Part shown: in pieces, positions 1 to 12,083 of the stretch | Layout of the letters: every line of letters starts with the position of its first letter | Numbering within the stretch: position 1 is the stretch's first letter | Source of the DNA: Topomyia yanbarensis | Taxonomy: Eukaryota; Arthropoda; Insecta; Diptera; Culicidae | NCBI RefSeq assembly: GCF_030247195.1 | Contig: NC_080671.1 | Location: forward strand, 214,872,943-214,936,942 | Direction of reading: 5' to 3' | Length of the DNA: 64,000 bases | Notes under the pieces: model-generated | The model's database searches: none | What the model saw: only the letters and a program-made list of their open reading frames with translations | Told to the model about the DNA's origin: nothing | Program-made: the position numbers and the translations under genes

Positions 1-807
1 TCTGGAGTTCCTCAAGGTAGTACACTTGGTCCGTTACTGTTTACACTGTTCGTAAATGATGTGGTTTTCATCTTGATGCGTGGAGGAAAATTGTTCTTTG
101 CTGACGACTTGAAAATATTTCTAGTTATAAAGAAAGAAGCCGATTGCCGTGAGCTACAGTATCTCGTTGATACCTTCTACAGTTGATGTAAAAGAAACAT
201 GATGGTTCTTAATGTTGCTAAATGCTTTGTTATCAGCTTTCATCGAACGAGGAACATGTTTACTTTCAACTACAACATCGCTGGAACTCAGCTGCAACGC
301 GTTGACCATGTAAAAGATTTGGGTGTCATCCTAGATGAAAAGCTAACGTACACCCATCACTTCTCAGCGATCATTGACAAAGCTAATCGTCTACTAGGTT
401 TCAAGTTCAAAATATCCAATGAATTCTGGGATCCTTTATGTTTCAAAGCTTTATACTGTTCACTGGTGCGCTCACAGCTGGAATTCGCGAACGTCGTATG
501 GTGTCCCTACCATGCAACTTGGAGCCAAAGAATTGAAGCCGTCCAGCGCAGATTCATACGATATGCTTTACGTCAATTGCCTTGGAATGATTCGCTGAAC
601 TTGCCACCACATGAAGACCGTTGTCGATTATTAGGACTACACACCTTAAAAGACCGTAGGCACGCCTCGCAAGCCACCTTCGAATCTAAGCTTCTTCTGG
701 CTGAATATGATGTTCCCGATCTCCTATCGCAAATTAACCTGTACGCACCAACCCGTGTCCTTCGTCCTCGAACACTGCTACAGACTGAAATTCGCAGCAC
801 TAACTAG
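1..807 (+). pseudogene. Reverse transcriptase C-terminal part, interrupted by a stop
   Basis: Reading from base 1, the frame gives the RT block SGVPQGSTLGPLL and the catalytic FADD (97-108, palm-domain metal-binding aspartates). It then meets an in-frame TGA at 184-186, and continues in the same frame from 187 to the stop at 805-807 through thumb and C-terminal sequence ending ILSQI-like and RPRTLLQTE. The enzyme would perform target-primed reverse transcription of its own RNA in the nucleus. This copy is dead: 5'-truncated by the window edge and nonsense-interrupted. The mirror copy at 10336 differs around 184-200, where bases are missing, so the two arms have decayed separately there. Confidence 0.85.
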
Positions 808-1003
808 GCTGCCAATAGCCCAATATTAGCAATGGTCCGTCGCTTTAACGATTTTACCGACACCTTCGACTTCGTCATTAGTTCTGCACAGTTTCGGAAC
901 CGTTTATTGTCACTTTAGGTTAATTATGTATAGTTTAGTCATAGTTATAGTTCATTAAGACTCAGTGTCAGATGGACTGAAATTGTTTAAATACAAATAC
1001 AAA
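1..1003 (+). mobile_element. 3' fragment of a CR1/Jockey-type non-LTR retrotransposon
   Basis: The fragment holds the C-terminal half of a reverse transcriptase followed by a short 3' UTR. It ends in an AAATAC-type repeat tail (about 987-1003), as expected for a LINE 3' end. The 5' part lies outside the window, but the mirror copy at 10141-11670 extends further upstream. The protein resembles the LINE at 48542-51101 (shared GVPQGS, ADD and RIEAVQ-RF blocks), so both belong to related families. No RNase H domain is seen. Clade assignment within the Jockey/CR1 assemblage is uncertain. Confidence 0.8.
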
Positions 1004-1920
1004 TGTGAGTTTATTTACAACATTGCACATATTTATAATCTGATATTTAATTTTAGGTGTTTACATTCTGATTCAATTTGTTAACCACGAGTATAAATAA
1101 GAAAATTCATAAAATACTGCATTTTACGATTCATATCCGATTATCATTTATTTGTATCCCCTGGAAAAATTAATTTTCCTTCGTTATTTACTTTCTGTGA
1201 TGCGTGATACGATAGATATAAAGACAATAATTCGTGAAAACATGTTACTTGGTCTCATAGCGATATGCAAAAAGAAAAGAATCAAAACAATTCTTATTGC
1301 AGTTCTGTTTCTAATTCGCACAAACACCTTTGATCTGAACATAAGTTTAAAATAACTATCATGGCACCAGTTGCAAACGATGGTACAACCACCTCAAACT
1401 TATTCTCTTTTATGCATATTATGTCACTACAAAATGCTGTACCTCATTGACCAATTACAACTATCCAACACGTTAAATTTCTAAGTTCAAAAACATATCG
1501 GCTACAAGTAGACAAAATTGTTCACACACGCTATGGAACGAGGCATATGACGAAGAAAAGCTATTTTACTGCAAGAAAATATCGAAATGAAAAACAATGT
1601 TGTTTAATTAACTCAGTTTCTTTAATTTCATTTTGTTGTTTTTTTAACATTGTCGTGTATCGCTGAACGCATTTCTCGTGAATATATCTCGATTACTCTT
1701 CAATCAATGTTCATAAAATGTATATGTCAGATTATTTGATGTTTCTAACAGTAACGAATCTATTTTTATTTAATATGGATGACAAAAGGCCATACAACCC
1801 CAACTTCTCGTATTCGAACAAAGGTCTAAAAGGTTCCGTTCGATTTCTGAGATTTTTTCACATTAGAAAACTGCAAAATATGTATGATTTGCATCACGGA
1901 GCAGAAAATTTATAAAAAAT
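1004..1920. other. Unassigned AT-rich part of the palindrome arm
   Basis: I see no convincing gene here. Short frames at 1152-1355 and 1718-1915 are repeated exactly in the mirror arm (9788-9991, 9228-9425), but that reflects arm identity, not coding selection. The sequence lies between the LINE tail and the inner foldback section and may be host DNA or an older element caught in the inverted duplication. Confidence 0.6.
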
Positions 1921-2472
1921 AGGGGAGTCTAGAATTATCCAAACGATGTGAAATTTGGCATATGAGCGTACTTTGAAATTTTAGACATTTATCACAATAT
2001 GGGGGGCCCTTTGAGAATTAAAAAAAACTATTTTTTGCAATGCCCTAATGGTAAACTACCATGCGGTTTCATCGTTTCCATGCATGTGGGGTATATACAA
2101 AGATGTTTTATTTTCAAAAAACTGTATTTACGAAATTTCTGTGCATAGCGGCCTAATTTGTGTAGAATTGAATGATCTTTCAAATAAAAATATAAAAGTA
2201 TGGAGTAGTTAAGACCCTTCGCAGTGAAAATCAATAAAAACCAATTAATACGTATTTCTTTCATACAAAACCCAACATTTTTCACTGTTTACCATTTTTT
2301 CTTCAAACTTCACTTAAACGCCTTTCATTTGACCTACAACGAATAAAAATCGGTGCAGTGGTTCAAACGTTATGAATTTTTAAGAAATTCAGCTCCTAAA
2401 AAATCACGAAATAAAAAAATACCTAATATTTTTCGGTAAGGAACTATTTTACCAAATATTGCAGAGTTCTGA

Positions 2473-3024
<552 letters not shown>

Positions 3025-3331
3025 TTTTTCCATACGTTTATTTGACACGGCCTTTGCAAAAGCTTTTTACGCCAGTTTCTTTTTTTACATAGCACGTTAC
3101 AAAAATCCTTAAGACTAATTTTAACTGTACTAGTAATTTGTCTAAAACTAACACTGAAATCACTTTATTGTTTGCTTTTTTCCTTACATTGTTATATTTC
3201 ATAATGATCTAGTATTTTTGAATTTATTTACTTTTTTTCTGTTATTGTCTAAATTTAAAAACTGAATATTCTAGGACACTTTAATTGGTGAATGATTATC
3301 CTTGGATGAGAGTATGAGGAGATGAATTTAA
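3025..3331 (-). other. 3' UTR of the I-clade LINE
   Basis: About 300 bp of AT-rich non-coding sequence between the ORF2 stop and the short A tail next to the target duplication. No gene is seen. It should be the part recognised for target-primed reverse transcription. Confidence 0.6.
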
Positions 3332-6300
3332 TTAAATTTTGACAGACGCTGTTTTTAGAAAATGATAGATAAGTTCCATGTATAGAGGATCGCGATACGC
3401 CAGGATGTCTCTAACAGGAACATGGATTGGTCTTCCTCGGACTTGTAAAGAATCTACTAATTGTGATCTGGCTTCACGATATTCAGTGCAGGACCAAACA
3501 ACATGCTCAATGTCATGGTAACCCTCTCCACAAGCACAATGATTACCCTCAGCGAGCCCAATACGACGGAGATGCGCATCTAAAGTATAATGATTGGACA
3601 TGAGTCTTGACATCACACGGATGAAGTCCCGACTTACATCCAATCCTTTGAACCATGCCTTCGTTGATACTTTAGGGATAATTGAGTGTAGCCATCGTCC
3701 CATATCTCCATTGTCCCAAGATGTTTGCCAACTAGGAAGTGTCCTCTGTCGAGAAGCGCTATAAAATTCATTGTAAGCGATGGGTCTTTCATATATTTCA
3801 CCATCTAGTGCACCAATCTTGGCTAAATTATCAGCTTTCTCATTTCCCGCAATAGAGCAATGGGCGGGGAGCCACACTAGGGTAAATTTATAACATTTTC
3901 TTGTTAGGTTACTCAGAGATTCTCGTATCTTCCCCAAAAAGAATGGATCTTGATTATCAATCCTCTTTGAGCGTAGAGCTGCAATTGTGCTGAGACTATC
4001 AGTGAGGATAAAGTAATGGTTCGGGGGTAAAGTATTAATTATTTGCAAACTATAGTGAACTGCTGCTAGTTCCGCTATATAAACAGAGGCGGGTTCTGCA
4101 AGTTTGAGAGAAATTGAAAAATTATTGTTGAAAATACCGAAACCAGTGGCCTCACTGATTCGTGACCCATCAGTGTAAAAAATTTAAGGCAGTCTATGTG
4201 TTGATATTTACTTGTGAATATTTTAGGGATCTCCCGCGAGCGTAGATGATCCGGAATTCCACGAATCTCTGCTTGCATGGACGTGTCGAAGAATAAAGTG
4301 GATTCAGGAGTATCTAGTATATTGACGTATGTGGGAACATACCTAGCAGGCGTTATTTCTTGTGACATGTGATTGAAATACACTGTCATGAATCTGGTTT
4401 GGGGTTGTAGCTCAACAAGTCTTTCAAAATTTTCAATTACCAGTGGGTTCATAACCTCACATCGAATAAGTAAACGAGAGGAGAGATCCCAGAATCGGTC
4501 TTTTAAAGGAAGAACTCCCGCTAGTACTTCAAGACTCATCGTATGTGTCGACTGCATGCAACCTAAGGCAATTCGTAAACAACGATACTGTATCCGTTCC
4601 AGTTTAATAATGTGAGTGTTCGCAGCTGAACGGAAACAGAAGCACCCATATTCCATTACTGAAAGTATTGTTGTTTGATACAATCTTATCATGTCACTTG
4701 GATGAGAACCCCACCATGATCCAGTTATTGTTCGCAGAAAATTTATCCTTTGTTGGCATTTCGTTATTAGATATCTAATGTGGCCTCCCCATGTGCCTTT
4801 AGAATCGAACCAAATTCCAAGGTATTTAAAAGTCAGGACTTGGGCTATCGTTCTACCAACCAACTGGAGCTGAAGCTGAGCCGGATCACGCTTCCTTGAG
4901 AAAACGACCAACTCTGTTTTCTCCGTAGAGAAATCGATGCCCAGTTTTAAAGCCCAAATTGATAAATTATCCAAGCTATCTTGCAATGGTTGTTGTAAAT
5001 TTATAGCTTTTGGTCCTGTGGCAGAAACCCCCCCATCATCTGCAAGTTGTCTTAGAGTGCATGGGCTGACAATACAATTATCAATGTCATTCACGTAAAA
5101 ATTATAGAGAAGGGGGCTTAGACAAGAGCCTTGTGGGAGGCCCATGTAACTTATTCTGAGTGTCGCCAAATCGCCATATGAAAAATGCATGTGCTTTTCT
5201 GACAATAAATTGTATAGATAATTATTTAATATCGGTGAAAGACCACATTGATGTAGCTTCTCCGAGAGAACATCAATGGAGACTGAGTCGAATGCTCCTT
5301 TTATGTCTAAGAACACAGACGCCATTTGTTCTTTTTTTGCGTAAGCGAGTTGGATTTCTGCCGAAAGTAGCGCCAGGCAATCATTCGTTCCCTTTCCTCT
5401 CCGAAAACCAAACTGGGTATCTGAGAGCAAGCCGTTCGCCTCAACCCAATTGTCGAGACGTCGTAGGATAATTTTTTCCAACAATTTCCTGATGCAGGAT
5501 AGCATTGCAATCGGTCGATACGAGTTATGATCGGAGGCTGGTTTTCCCGGTTTTGCAATGGCGATAACTCTCACTTGTCTCCAGTCACGCGGGACAATAT
5601 TCTGCTCAAGAAACTTGTTGAATAAATTCAACAAGCGTCTTTTTGCTAGGTCAGGCAGATTCTTCACCAAGTTGAATTTAATTCTGTCTAGTCCCGGAGC
5701 ATTATTGTTGCATGAGAGGAGTGCAATTGAAAATTCCATCATTGTCAAAGGCGAATCTATGAAATCGTTACTTGTGGGAGCATCGCGAATGATTTTCTGC
5801 GCAGGAGCAGAATCTGGACAAATTTTCTTGGCAAAATTAAATATCCAACGATTCGAAAAATCTTCGCTTTCATTAGTCACGTTACGATTCCTCATTCTTC
5901 TGGCTGTGTTCCAAAGAGTACTCATTGATGTTTCTCTTGACAAGCCATCAACGAAGCGTCTCCAATAACTAGACTTTTTGGCACGACGGAGACTGTCAAA
6001 TTTGTTTTGCAAAATGAAATAATTTTCAAAGTTCTCACGTATACCCCCTTTCTGTTTCATAATTTCTTTGTAGGCAACTTGTTTAGCTTCATATGCATCA
6101 GAGCACTCTTTGTCCCACCAAGGATTAGGGGCCGTCTATTTATTGTCGTTCCAGGATTGCATTTCGTTTGGGCTTGTTCTGCTGCTTCAATAATTAAACC
6201 CGCTAGGAATTCATATTCTTCGGTAGGGGGTAGCTCTTCTGTCGAAGCAAGAGAAGTGGAAATTAATGTTTCGTATGTTTTCCAATCAATATTTCGTGTT

Positions 6301-7022
6301 AAGTCATAAGGAACATTGATTGAATTCGTAAGGCCTAATTCACTGTTAATTGAAACAACGATTGGCAAATGATCGCTACCGTGAGGATCAGGTACAACCT
6401 TCCACGTGCAATCTAACCGAAGTGATGTCGAGCACAGAGATAGATCTAATGCACCTGGACGTGCAGGAGGTCTGGGGATGCGTGTTGTTTCGCCAGTATT
6501 TAAAACTGTCATATTAAATTCGTCACAAACATTGTATATCAAAGAGGATCGATTATCATTGTAGAGGGAACCCCACAATACTCCGTGCGAGTTGAAGTCT
6601 CCCAGTATCGGACGCGGAGCAGCCATGGATTCCACTACCTCAAAAATTTGACGTTGTCCAATTTGAACTTTGGGAGGTATATATATAGAAGCGATAGACA
6701 TGTCTTTGCCTTTAATATTCGTTTGGACTGCTACAGCCTCAATGCCAGCAATCATGGGGATGGTAATTCTATAGAAAGAAAAGCACTTTTTAATTCCTAG
6801 AAGCACTCCTCCATATGGGGTGTCTCGGTCTAGGCGAATAATGTTGAAATCATTTAAGTTGAAATTAATGTTTGAGGTAAGCCATGTTTCACATAGAGCA
6901 AAAGCATCGCATTTTAAATTATGCAGTAAAATTTTTAAAGAATCAATTTTTGGTATGATACTTCTGCAATTCCACTGTAAAACAGTGATGGAGTCTTTCA
7001 CCTTAGGAGTTGAATTAACCAT
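3332..7022 (-). pseudogene. I-clade ORF2: endonuclease, reverse transcriptase, RNase H (two frameshifts)
   Basis: The ATG at 7022-7020 lies 8 nt inside the end of ORF1. The apurinic-type endonuclease (about 7000-6360) has QWNCRS, CETWL, GDFNSHG and GSDHLP, carrying the catalytic N, E, D/N and D/H. A frameshift near 6125-6140 moves the reading to the next frame, which opens with PNPWWDKEC. The RT part has DIKGAFD, LPQGSCLSPLL and the catalytic ADD (5035-5046). A second frameshift falls in an A/T run near 4177-4182. The third frame then shows RNase H with YTDGS, AELAAV and TDS, followed by a C-terminal cysteine/histidine motif (CACGEGYHDIEH). Every key catalytic residue I can check is present, so the two indels appear to be the only major lesions. 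Each stretch is open by itself: 7022-6057, 6060-4075 and 4048-3332. Confidence 0.88.
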
Positions 7023-8325
7023 TGAAGGATATAATTGCTGCAAGGATGGGCCATTGAGCAATCAGCTGCTCTAAAAATGTTCTAATTGTTGGGAGGAAAG
7101 CTGAAAGTATACTCTTTAGTGGTTCAAAAATATTGAATGCTTTAAAAATCCAATCAACAATTTCAGAAAATTTCAATAATCCTACCCCCGGCTGAGGCTC
7201 AGAGGAAGTCGAAATTTTATTATTTCCAGTAATGGTGTTCTGTTTGGATTGTACGTTCCCAAAACCGGGTGGAATTGATTTCGGTTTTGAATTGGAATTT
7301 TTCGGGTTTGGGCGAAGTTTATCTATTGGTGGAGAAATTTTAAGGCCCTTGCTTGGCAGCTTGGGAAAAGAAGACTGTTTTCTTTTTCTGGAATTTCCGG
7401 GTAAAACAAATGATGTACCTTCGCACGCTCCGTCGGAGTCAGACTGTTCCGAAAATAGAGATGTGTAAGTGTTTTCTAAGAAGATGGGTTTAGGGGTAGC
7501 ATTTTTCAACATTTCTGCATAGGAGCGCTTAGACCTCTCCTTCAAGGATCGTTTAATTTTATCCTCGCGCAATTTATAAATGGGGCATGCAGGGAGCTCA
7601 TGCGAGTATTCTCCGCACATTAAACATTTTTCTGAATTTTCATTGGATGTATCCTCTTGATGAGAACCCCCACATTTGCCACACCGTGCCTTATTGGAAC
7701 AGTAAGTGGCTGTGTGGCCAAGCTGTTTACAATTAAGGCAATTCATTACACGAGGGATAAAAAGGCGAACAGGGAGACGAATCTTATCGATAATGACATA
7801 GTTGGGCAGCGCAGACCCAGCGAAAGTCACTCGAAACGAATCAGACAGTCGATAAACTTTTTTATCTCCTTCGTGTGATACTGAATGCAATTGCTTGCAT
7901 TCAAGTATCTTTACGTCTTTAAGTATGGTGTCTTTGAAACGACCAACCCCATGCTTAATTATGTCATCAACAGTCAAACTCGATTCTGTGATGACCCCAT
8001 CAATTTCAATTTCCTTTGAAGGAATATACGCTCTATACTTACGCGTAAAAAGCTCGCAAGAAGCAATTGCATTGGCTTGTTTGAGACTAACAACGACAAT
8101 GCGTATTTTATCTTTATTAACTTTAACGATCTCTTTTACATCCGAGAATCGCGAAGTCAAATCTTTCGAAATTTGAATGATATTTAGCGCCTTTACTTTA
8201 CGCCTAATAAATACAATCCATGGTCCCGTTGACGACTCTGGGTAAATTTTAATTCTACTCGGCTTTACATTTTCAACAGGCTTAGGGGGAGGGTCTGTTA
8301 CTCGTTCTCCCATCTCTTCATCCAT
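7015..8325 (-). CDS. I-clade ORF1 (gag-like nucleic-acid-binding protein)
   Basis: About 436 codons from the ATG at 8325-8323 to a TAA at 7017-7015, with no internal stop. The middle of the protein has consecutive zinc knuckles: CLNCKQLGHTATYC, then CGKCGGSH-type, then CLMCGEYSHELPAC. It is preceded by an RRM-like or esterase-free N-terminal domain typical of I/Jockey ORF1 and followed by a low-complexity, K/P/S-rich tail. The product would coat LINE RNA and form the RNP. The stop overlaps the ORF2 start (ATGGTTAA), consistent with coupled reinitiation. This ORF is intact although ORF2 is not. Confidence 0.85.
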   Translation of the reverse strand: MDEEMGERVTDPPPKPVENVKPSRIKIYPESSTGPWIVFIRRKVKALNIIQISKDLTSRFSDVKEIVKVNKDKIRIVVVSLKQANAIASCELFTRKYRAYIPSKEIEIDGVITESSLTVDDIIKHGVGRFKDTILKDVKILECKQLHSVSHEGDKKVYRLSDSFRVTFAGSALPNYVIIDKIRLPVRLFIPRVMNCLNCKQLGHTATYCSNKARCGKCGGSHQEDTSNENSEKCLMCGEYSHELPACPIYKLREDKIKRSLKERSKRSYAEMLKNATPKPIFLENTYTSLFSEQSDSDGACEGTSFVLPGNSRKRKQSSFPKLPSKGLKISPPIDKLRPNPKNSNSKPKSIPPGFGNVQSKQNTITGNNKISTSSEPQPGVGLLKFSEIVDWIFKAFNIFEPLKSILSAFLPTIRTFLEQLIAQWPILAAIISFNG

Positions 8326-9032
8326 TTTACCTAGCAAGAAAAACTATCACAAAAAGGAATGAAAAATATACCTGTTATACCGGTAGAACACACCTCATGT
8401 GTTATGTTGTAAACTCGGTGCCCGTTGTTTGACAATGTGACACTTGCTGTCCTACTTCGTCGCGTTGCTTCTTCAGTAGAGAAATAGGCCTACCTGCAAC
8501 ACTTCACAACTCTCTCCGGTTAAGCTGCTCGTCGGTATCACCACCACCAGCGCGCTCTCTCCGTTTCCACCACCACGGTAGACAAATGTGGCTACCTGTG
8601 GCTTGCTGCGAAAATCCCACTGTCGATGCGGCACTTTTCGGTGCCACTTGTTTTCCTTATTCGTCGTACCACTTCTGCGGTAGACAAATAGAGCAAATGG
8701 TTCTACCTGTGACGCTTCCCCTCTCGTCGATTAGAATTGCTCGACGACACCAATACAAAATATTTTTTCTGTGTGTACAGACACGATCACTGTCGATTTC
8801 TGCCACCGTGGTAGGCAAATTCGTCTACCCGCGGTTTGCTGTCAAAACACCACTTGTCGAGGATGCCGTTGACCACGCCTCCGACGTATCAACTGTCGAC
8901 TCACACTTAACAAACTGGTCTCTCTCTCTCCCACAAAAACGCATACAGCGTCTCGCACTCCGTCACTCTCTCCAGAACAAAACCTTCCACCTGGAGGCAC
9001 AACCGTCTCGGCCGGTTGCAAAAACTGTTATG
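8326..9032 (-). promoter_or_regulatory. 5' UTR / internal promoter region of the I-clade LINE
   Basis: About 700 bp of non-coding DNA upstream of ORF1. LINE promoters are internal and downstream of the first base, so this region should carry the start site and promoter. The minus-strand end begins CATAACAG. A diverged tandem repeat fills its ORF1-proximal half (8460-8870). Frames seen here on either strand are not supported as genes. Confidence 0.6.
8460..8870. repeat. Diverged tandem repeats in the LINE 5' UTR
   Basis: Four related blocks with the core GTAG(A/G)(C/G)AAAT followed by TACC(T/C)G(T/C) start near 8476, 8578, 8680 and 8811 on the plus strand, giving spacings of about 102, 102 and 131 bp. 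Each is preceded by a CCAC-rich stretch and followed by a GCTTGCTG- or CTGT-like segment and GTCGA. Repeated 5' UTR units are common in LINEs with modular promoters. Confidence 0.7.
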
Positions 9033-9043
9033 AAAACATCTTT
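9033..9043. repeat. Target-site duplication, right copy (I-clade LINE)
   Basis: AAAACATCTTT, directly abutting the 5' end of the minus-strand LINE and continuing into the outer palindrome arm. The length of 11 bp is in the usual range for I-type elements. Confidence 0.8.
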
Positions 9044-11142
9044 GTATATACCCCACATGCATGGAAACGATGAAACCGCATGATAGTTTACCATTAGGGC
9101 ATTGCAAAAAATAGTTTTTTTTAAATTCTCAAAGGGCCCCCCATATTGTGATAAATGTCTAAAATTTCACAGTACGCTCATATGCCAAATTTCACATCGT
9201 TTGGATAATTCTAGACTCCCCTATTTTTTATAAATTTTCTGCTCCGTGATGCAAATCATACATATTTTGCAGTTTTCTAATGTGAAAAAATCTCAGAAAT
9301 CGAACGGAACCTTTTAGACCTTTGTTCGAATACGAGAAGTTGGGGTTGTATGGCCTTTTGTCATCCATATTAAATAAAAATAGATTCGTTACTGTTAGAA
9401 ACATCAAATAATCTGACATATACATTTTATGAACATTGATTGAAGAGTAATCGAGATATATTCACGAGAAATGCGTTCAGCGATACACGACAATGTTAAA
9501 AAAACAACAAAATGAAATTAAAGAAACTGAGTTAATTAAACAACATTGTTTTTCATTTCGATATTTTCTTGCAGTAAAATAGCTTTTCTTCGTCATATGC
9601 CTCGTTCCATAGCGTGTGTGAACAATTTTGTCTACTTGTAGCCGATATGTTTTTGAACTTAGAAATTTAACGTGTTGGATAGTTGTAATTGGTCAATGAG
9701 GTACAGCATTTTGTAGTGACATAATATGCATAAAAGAGAATAAGTTTGAGGTGGTTGTACCATCGTTTGCAACTGGTGCCATGATAGTTATTTTAAACTT
9801 ATGTTCAGATCAAAGGTGTTTGTGCGAATTAGAAACAGAACTGCAATAAGAATTGTTTTGATTCTTTTCTTTTTGCATATCGCTATGAGACCAAGTAACA
9901 TGTTTTCACGAATTATTGTCTTTATATCTATCGTATCACGCATCACAGAAAGTAAATAACGAAGGAAAATTAATTTTTCCAGGGGATACAAATAAATGAT
10001 AATCGGATATGAATCGTAAAATGCAGTATTTTATGAATTTTCTTATTTATACTCGTGGTTAACAAATTGAATCAGAATGTTAACACCTAAAATTAAATAT
10101 CAGATTATAAATATGTGCAATGTTGTAAATAAACTCACATTTGTATTTGTATTTAAACAATTTCAGTCCATCTGACACTGAGTCTTAATGAACTATAACT
10201 ATGACTAAACTATACATAATTAACCTAAAGTGACAATAAACGGTTCCGAAACTGTGCAGAACTAATGACGAAGTCGAAGGTGTCGGTAAAATCGTTAAAG
10301 CGACGGACCATTGCTAATATTGGGCTATTGGCAGCCTAGTTAGTGCTGCGAATTTCAGTCTGTAGCAGTGTTCGAGGACGAAGGACACGGGTTGGTGCGT
10401 ACAGGTTAATTTGCGATAGGAGATCGGGAACATCATATTCAGCCAGAAGAAGCTTAGATTCGAAGGTGGCTTGCGAGGCGTGCCTACGGTCTTTTAAGGT
10501 GTGTAGTCCTAATAATCGACAACGGTCTTCATGTGGTGGCAAGTTCAGCGAATCATTCCAAGGCAATTGACGTAAAGCATATCGTATGAATCTGCGCTGG
10601 ACGGCTTCAATTCTTTGGCTCCAAGTTGCATGGTAGGGACACCATACGACGTTCGCGAATTCCAGCTGTGAGCGCACCAGTGAACAGTATAAAGCTTTGA
10701 AACATAAAGGATCCCAGAATTCATTGGATATTTTGAACTTGAAGCCTAGTAGACGATTAGCTTTGTCAATGATCGCTGAGAAGTGATGGGTGTACGTTAG
10801 CTTTTCATCTAGGATGACACCCAAATCTTTTACATGGTCAACGCGTTGCAGCTGAGTTCCAGCGATGTTGTAGTTGAAAGTAAACATGTTCCTCGTTCAA
10901 TGAAAGCTGATAACAAAGCATTTAGCAACACTAAGAACCATCATGTTCTGTTCAACTGTAGAAGGTATCAACGAGATACTGTAGCTCACGGCAATCGGCT
11001 TCTTTCTTTATAACTAGAAATATTTTCAAGTCGTCAGCAAAGAACAATTTTCCTCCACGTATCAAGATGAAAACCACATCATTTACGAACAGTGTAAACA
11101 GTAACGAACCAAGCGTACTACCTTGAGGAACTCCAGAATGGT
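9033..11142. repeat. Outer part of the palindrome right arm
   Basis: The reverse complement of 1-2100 (paired coordinates sum to 11143). Examples are the frames 10336-10887 against 199-807, 9788-9991 against 1152-1355, and 9228-9425 against 1718-1915. Differences are single substitutions and one or two short indels. The region 9044-10140 has no gene I can support. The homologous sequence may continue past 11142, but its partner would lie left of the window. Confidence 0.93.
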
Positions 11143-11670
11143 TGGAAAAGGATTCAGATACATTGTCACCAATTTGGACAACGACTTCACGGTGAATAAG
11201 GTATGATCGCAGCCAACGGCAGAATCGGGTAGTGCATCCAAGTTTAGCAAGCTTCGTTTACAGTATTTCATGGTTAACAGTGTCAAATGCAGCCTTAAGA
11301 TCAGTGTAGATCGTGTCCACCTGCAGTTGTTTGGACATTTGTTCTGTGCAGAAGGACGTGAATGAGACCAGGTTCGTCTCAACCGATCTACCGGGGAAAA
11401 AACCGTGCTGACAAGTGCTAATGTAGTACCGGCAAGCTGAAAACAGCGCCTCGTTGATGAGCGAAAACCTTCAACTCGACTCGCATGAAGTAATACCACG
11501 GTAGTTTTCGATATTGGATTTGTCACCTTTTTTGAGCACCGGGAACATCACCGAACACTTCCATTCATTAGGAAATTTATGCTGTTGAAGTGACATATTG
11601 AAAAGGTGTGCCAGTGGGATCGCTAAAATATCGGAACATTTTTTCAGTATAGCAGAGAGTATAGCACTTA
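10141..11670 (-). mobile_element. LINE fragment, mirror of 1-1003 and longer at its 5' side
   Basis: Minus-strand copy of the CR1/Jockey-type LINE, ending in the AAATAC-type tail at about 10141-10160. It runs back past the window-edge equivalent (11142) to 11670, where the LTR element starts. The extra part shows RT fingers and palm: PNEWKCSVMFPVLKKGDKSN, then YTDLKAAFD. Confidence 0.82.
10336..11670 (-). pseudogene. Reverse transcriptase, multiply disrupted
   Basis: Minus-strand reading gives the fingers block with FPVLKKGDKSNIENYRGITS (about 11550-11490), a frame change near 11480, a palm block YTDLKAAFDTVNHEIL ended by a TAA near 11260, the SGVPQGSTLG block, the catalytic FADD (about 11046-11035), a stop and deletion near 10955, and an open C-terminal stretch ending at 10336. 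At least three lesions rule out function. The 5' end is cut by the LTR at 11671. Confidence 0.8.
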
Positions 11671-12066
11671 AGTTAGCACTGCATCGACATAAAACAGATA
11701 TCATTCAATATCAAGGCCAAGTAAATAATCGAACAGTTTGGATAAACAGCCAAGACACCCCATCATCGATATCTGTTTTGCATCAGCATTATTAGGATCA
11801 TAAAATAAACTATACATCCGTCGTAGCAGATAAACAGTTCGTGAGGAGTGTCGCATAAAGATAATAGTTCGTGGGAAATGCAGCTTCTAAATAAACAGTT
11901 CCTGGAAGACCACCCGCATCGATAAGCATTCATCAAGGACAGGAGTTCCCTATATAAGTTAGTCTTAAAATGAATTGTAGTTAGTCTTAAGTAAAGATTT
12001 GAATAAAGAGCACAAGCTCTAAAAAATTATGTTTATTTGACTTTCTCTTCTAGAGAAGTCTTAACT
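11671..12066 (+). repeat. 5' LTR (about 396 bp)
   Basis: Begins AGTTAG and ends TTAACT, a short terminal inversion typical of gypsy elements, directly followed by the primer site. It has a TATA box at 11951-11958, a polyadenylation signal AATAAA at 12002-12007, and short repeats of AGTTCGTG/AGTTCCTG type (about 11830-11905). Exact left boundary is inferred because no 3' LTR is available for comparison. Confidence 0.75.
11951..11958 (+). promoter_or_regulatory. TATA box of the errantivirus LTR
   Basis: TATATAAG, about 50 bp upstream of the AATAAA signal. This spacing fits a short R region. Confidence 0.6.
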
Positions 12067-12083
12067 GGCGCCCGAATAGGGAC
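12066..12083 (+). promoter_or_regulatory. Primer-binding site, tRNA-Lys type
   Basis: TGGCGCCCGAATAGGGAC is complementary to the 3' end of a tRNA-Lys (it differs at one base from the well-known Lys-type site) and overlaps the LTR end by one T. It primes minus-strand DNA synthesis. Confidence 0.8.

Larger units (their letters stand above)
3025..9032 (-). mobile_element. Full-length I-clade LINE inserted in the palindrome arm
   Basis: A complete element of about 6.0 kb on the minus strand: 5' UTR (9032 down to 8326), ORF1, ORF2 with endonuclease, reverse transcriptase and RNase H, then a 3' UTR of about 300 bp ending in a short A run (T run 3022-3029 on the plus strand). It is flanked by an 11-bp target duplication, AAAGCATCTTT at 3014-3024 and AAAACATCTTT at 9033-9043, with one mismatch. 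The minus-strand 5' end begins CATAACAG and has GTGCC about 30 bases in, reminiscent of the Drosophila I-factor start. RNase H in ORF2 plus a multi-knuckle ORF1 support the I clade. Two frameshifts make this copy defective. Confidence 0.85.
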
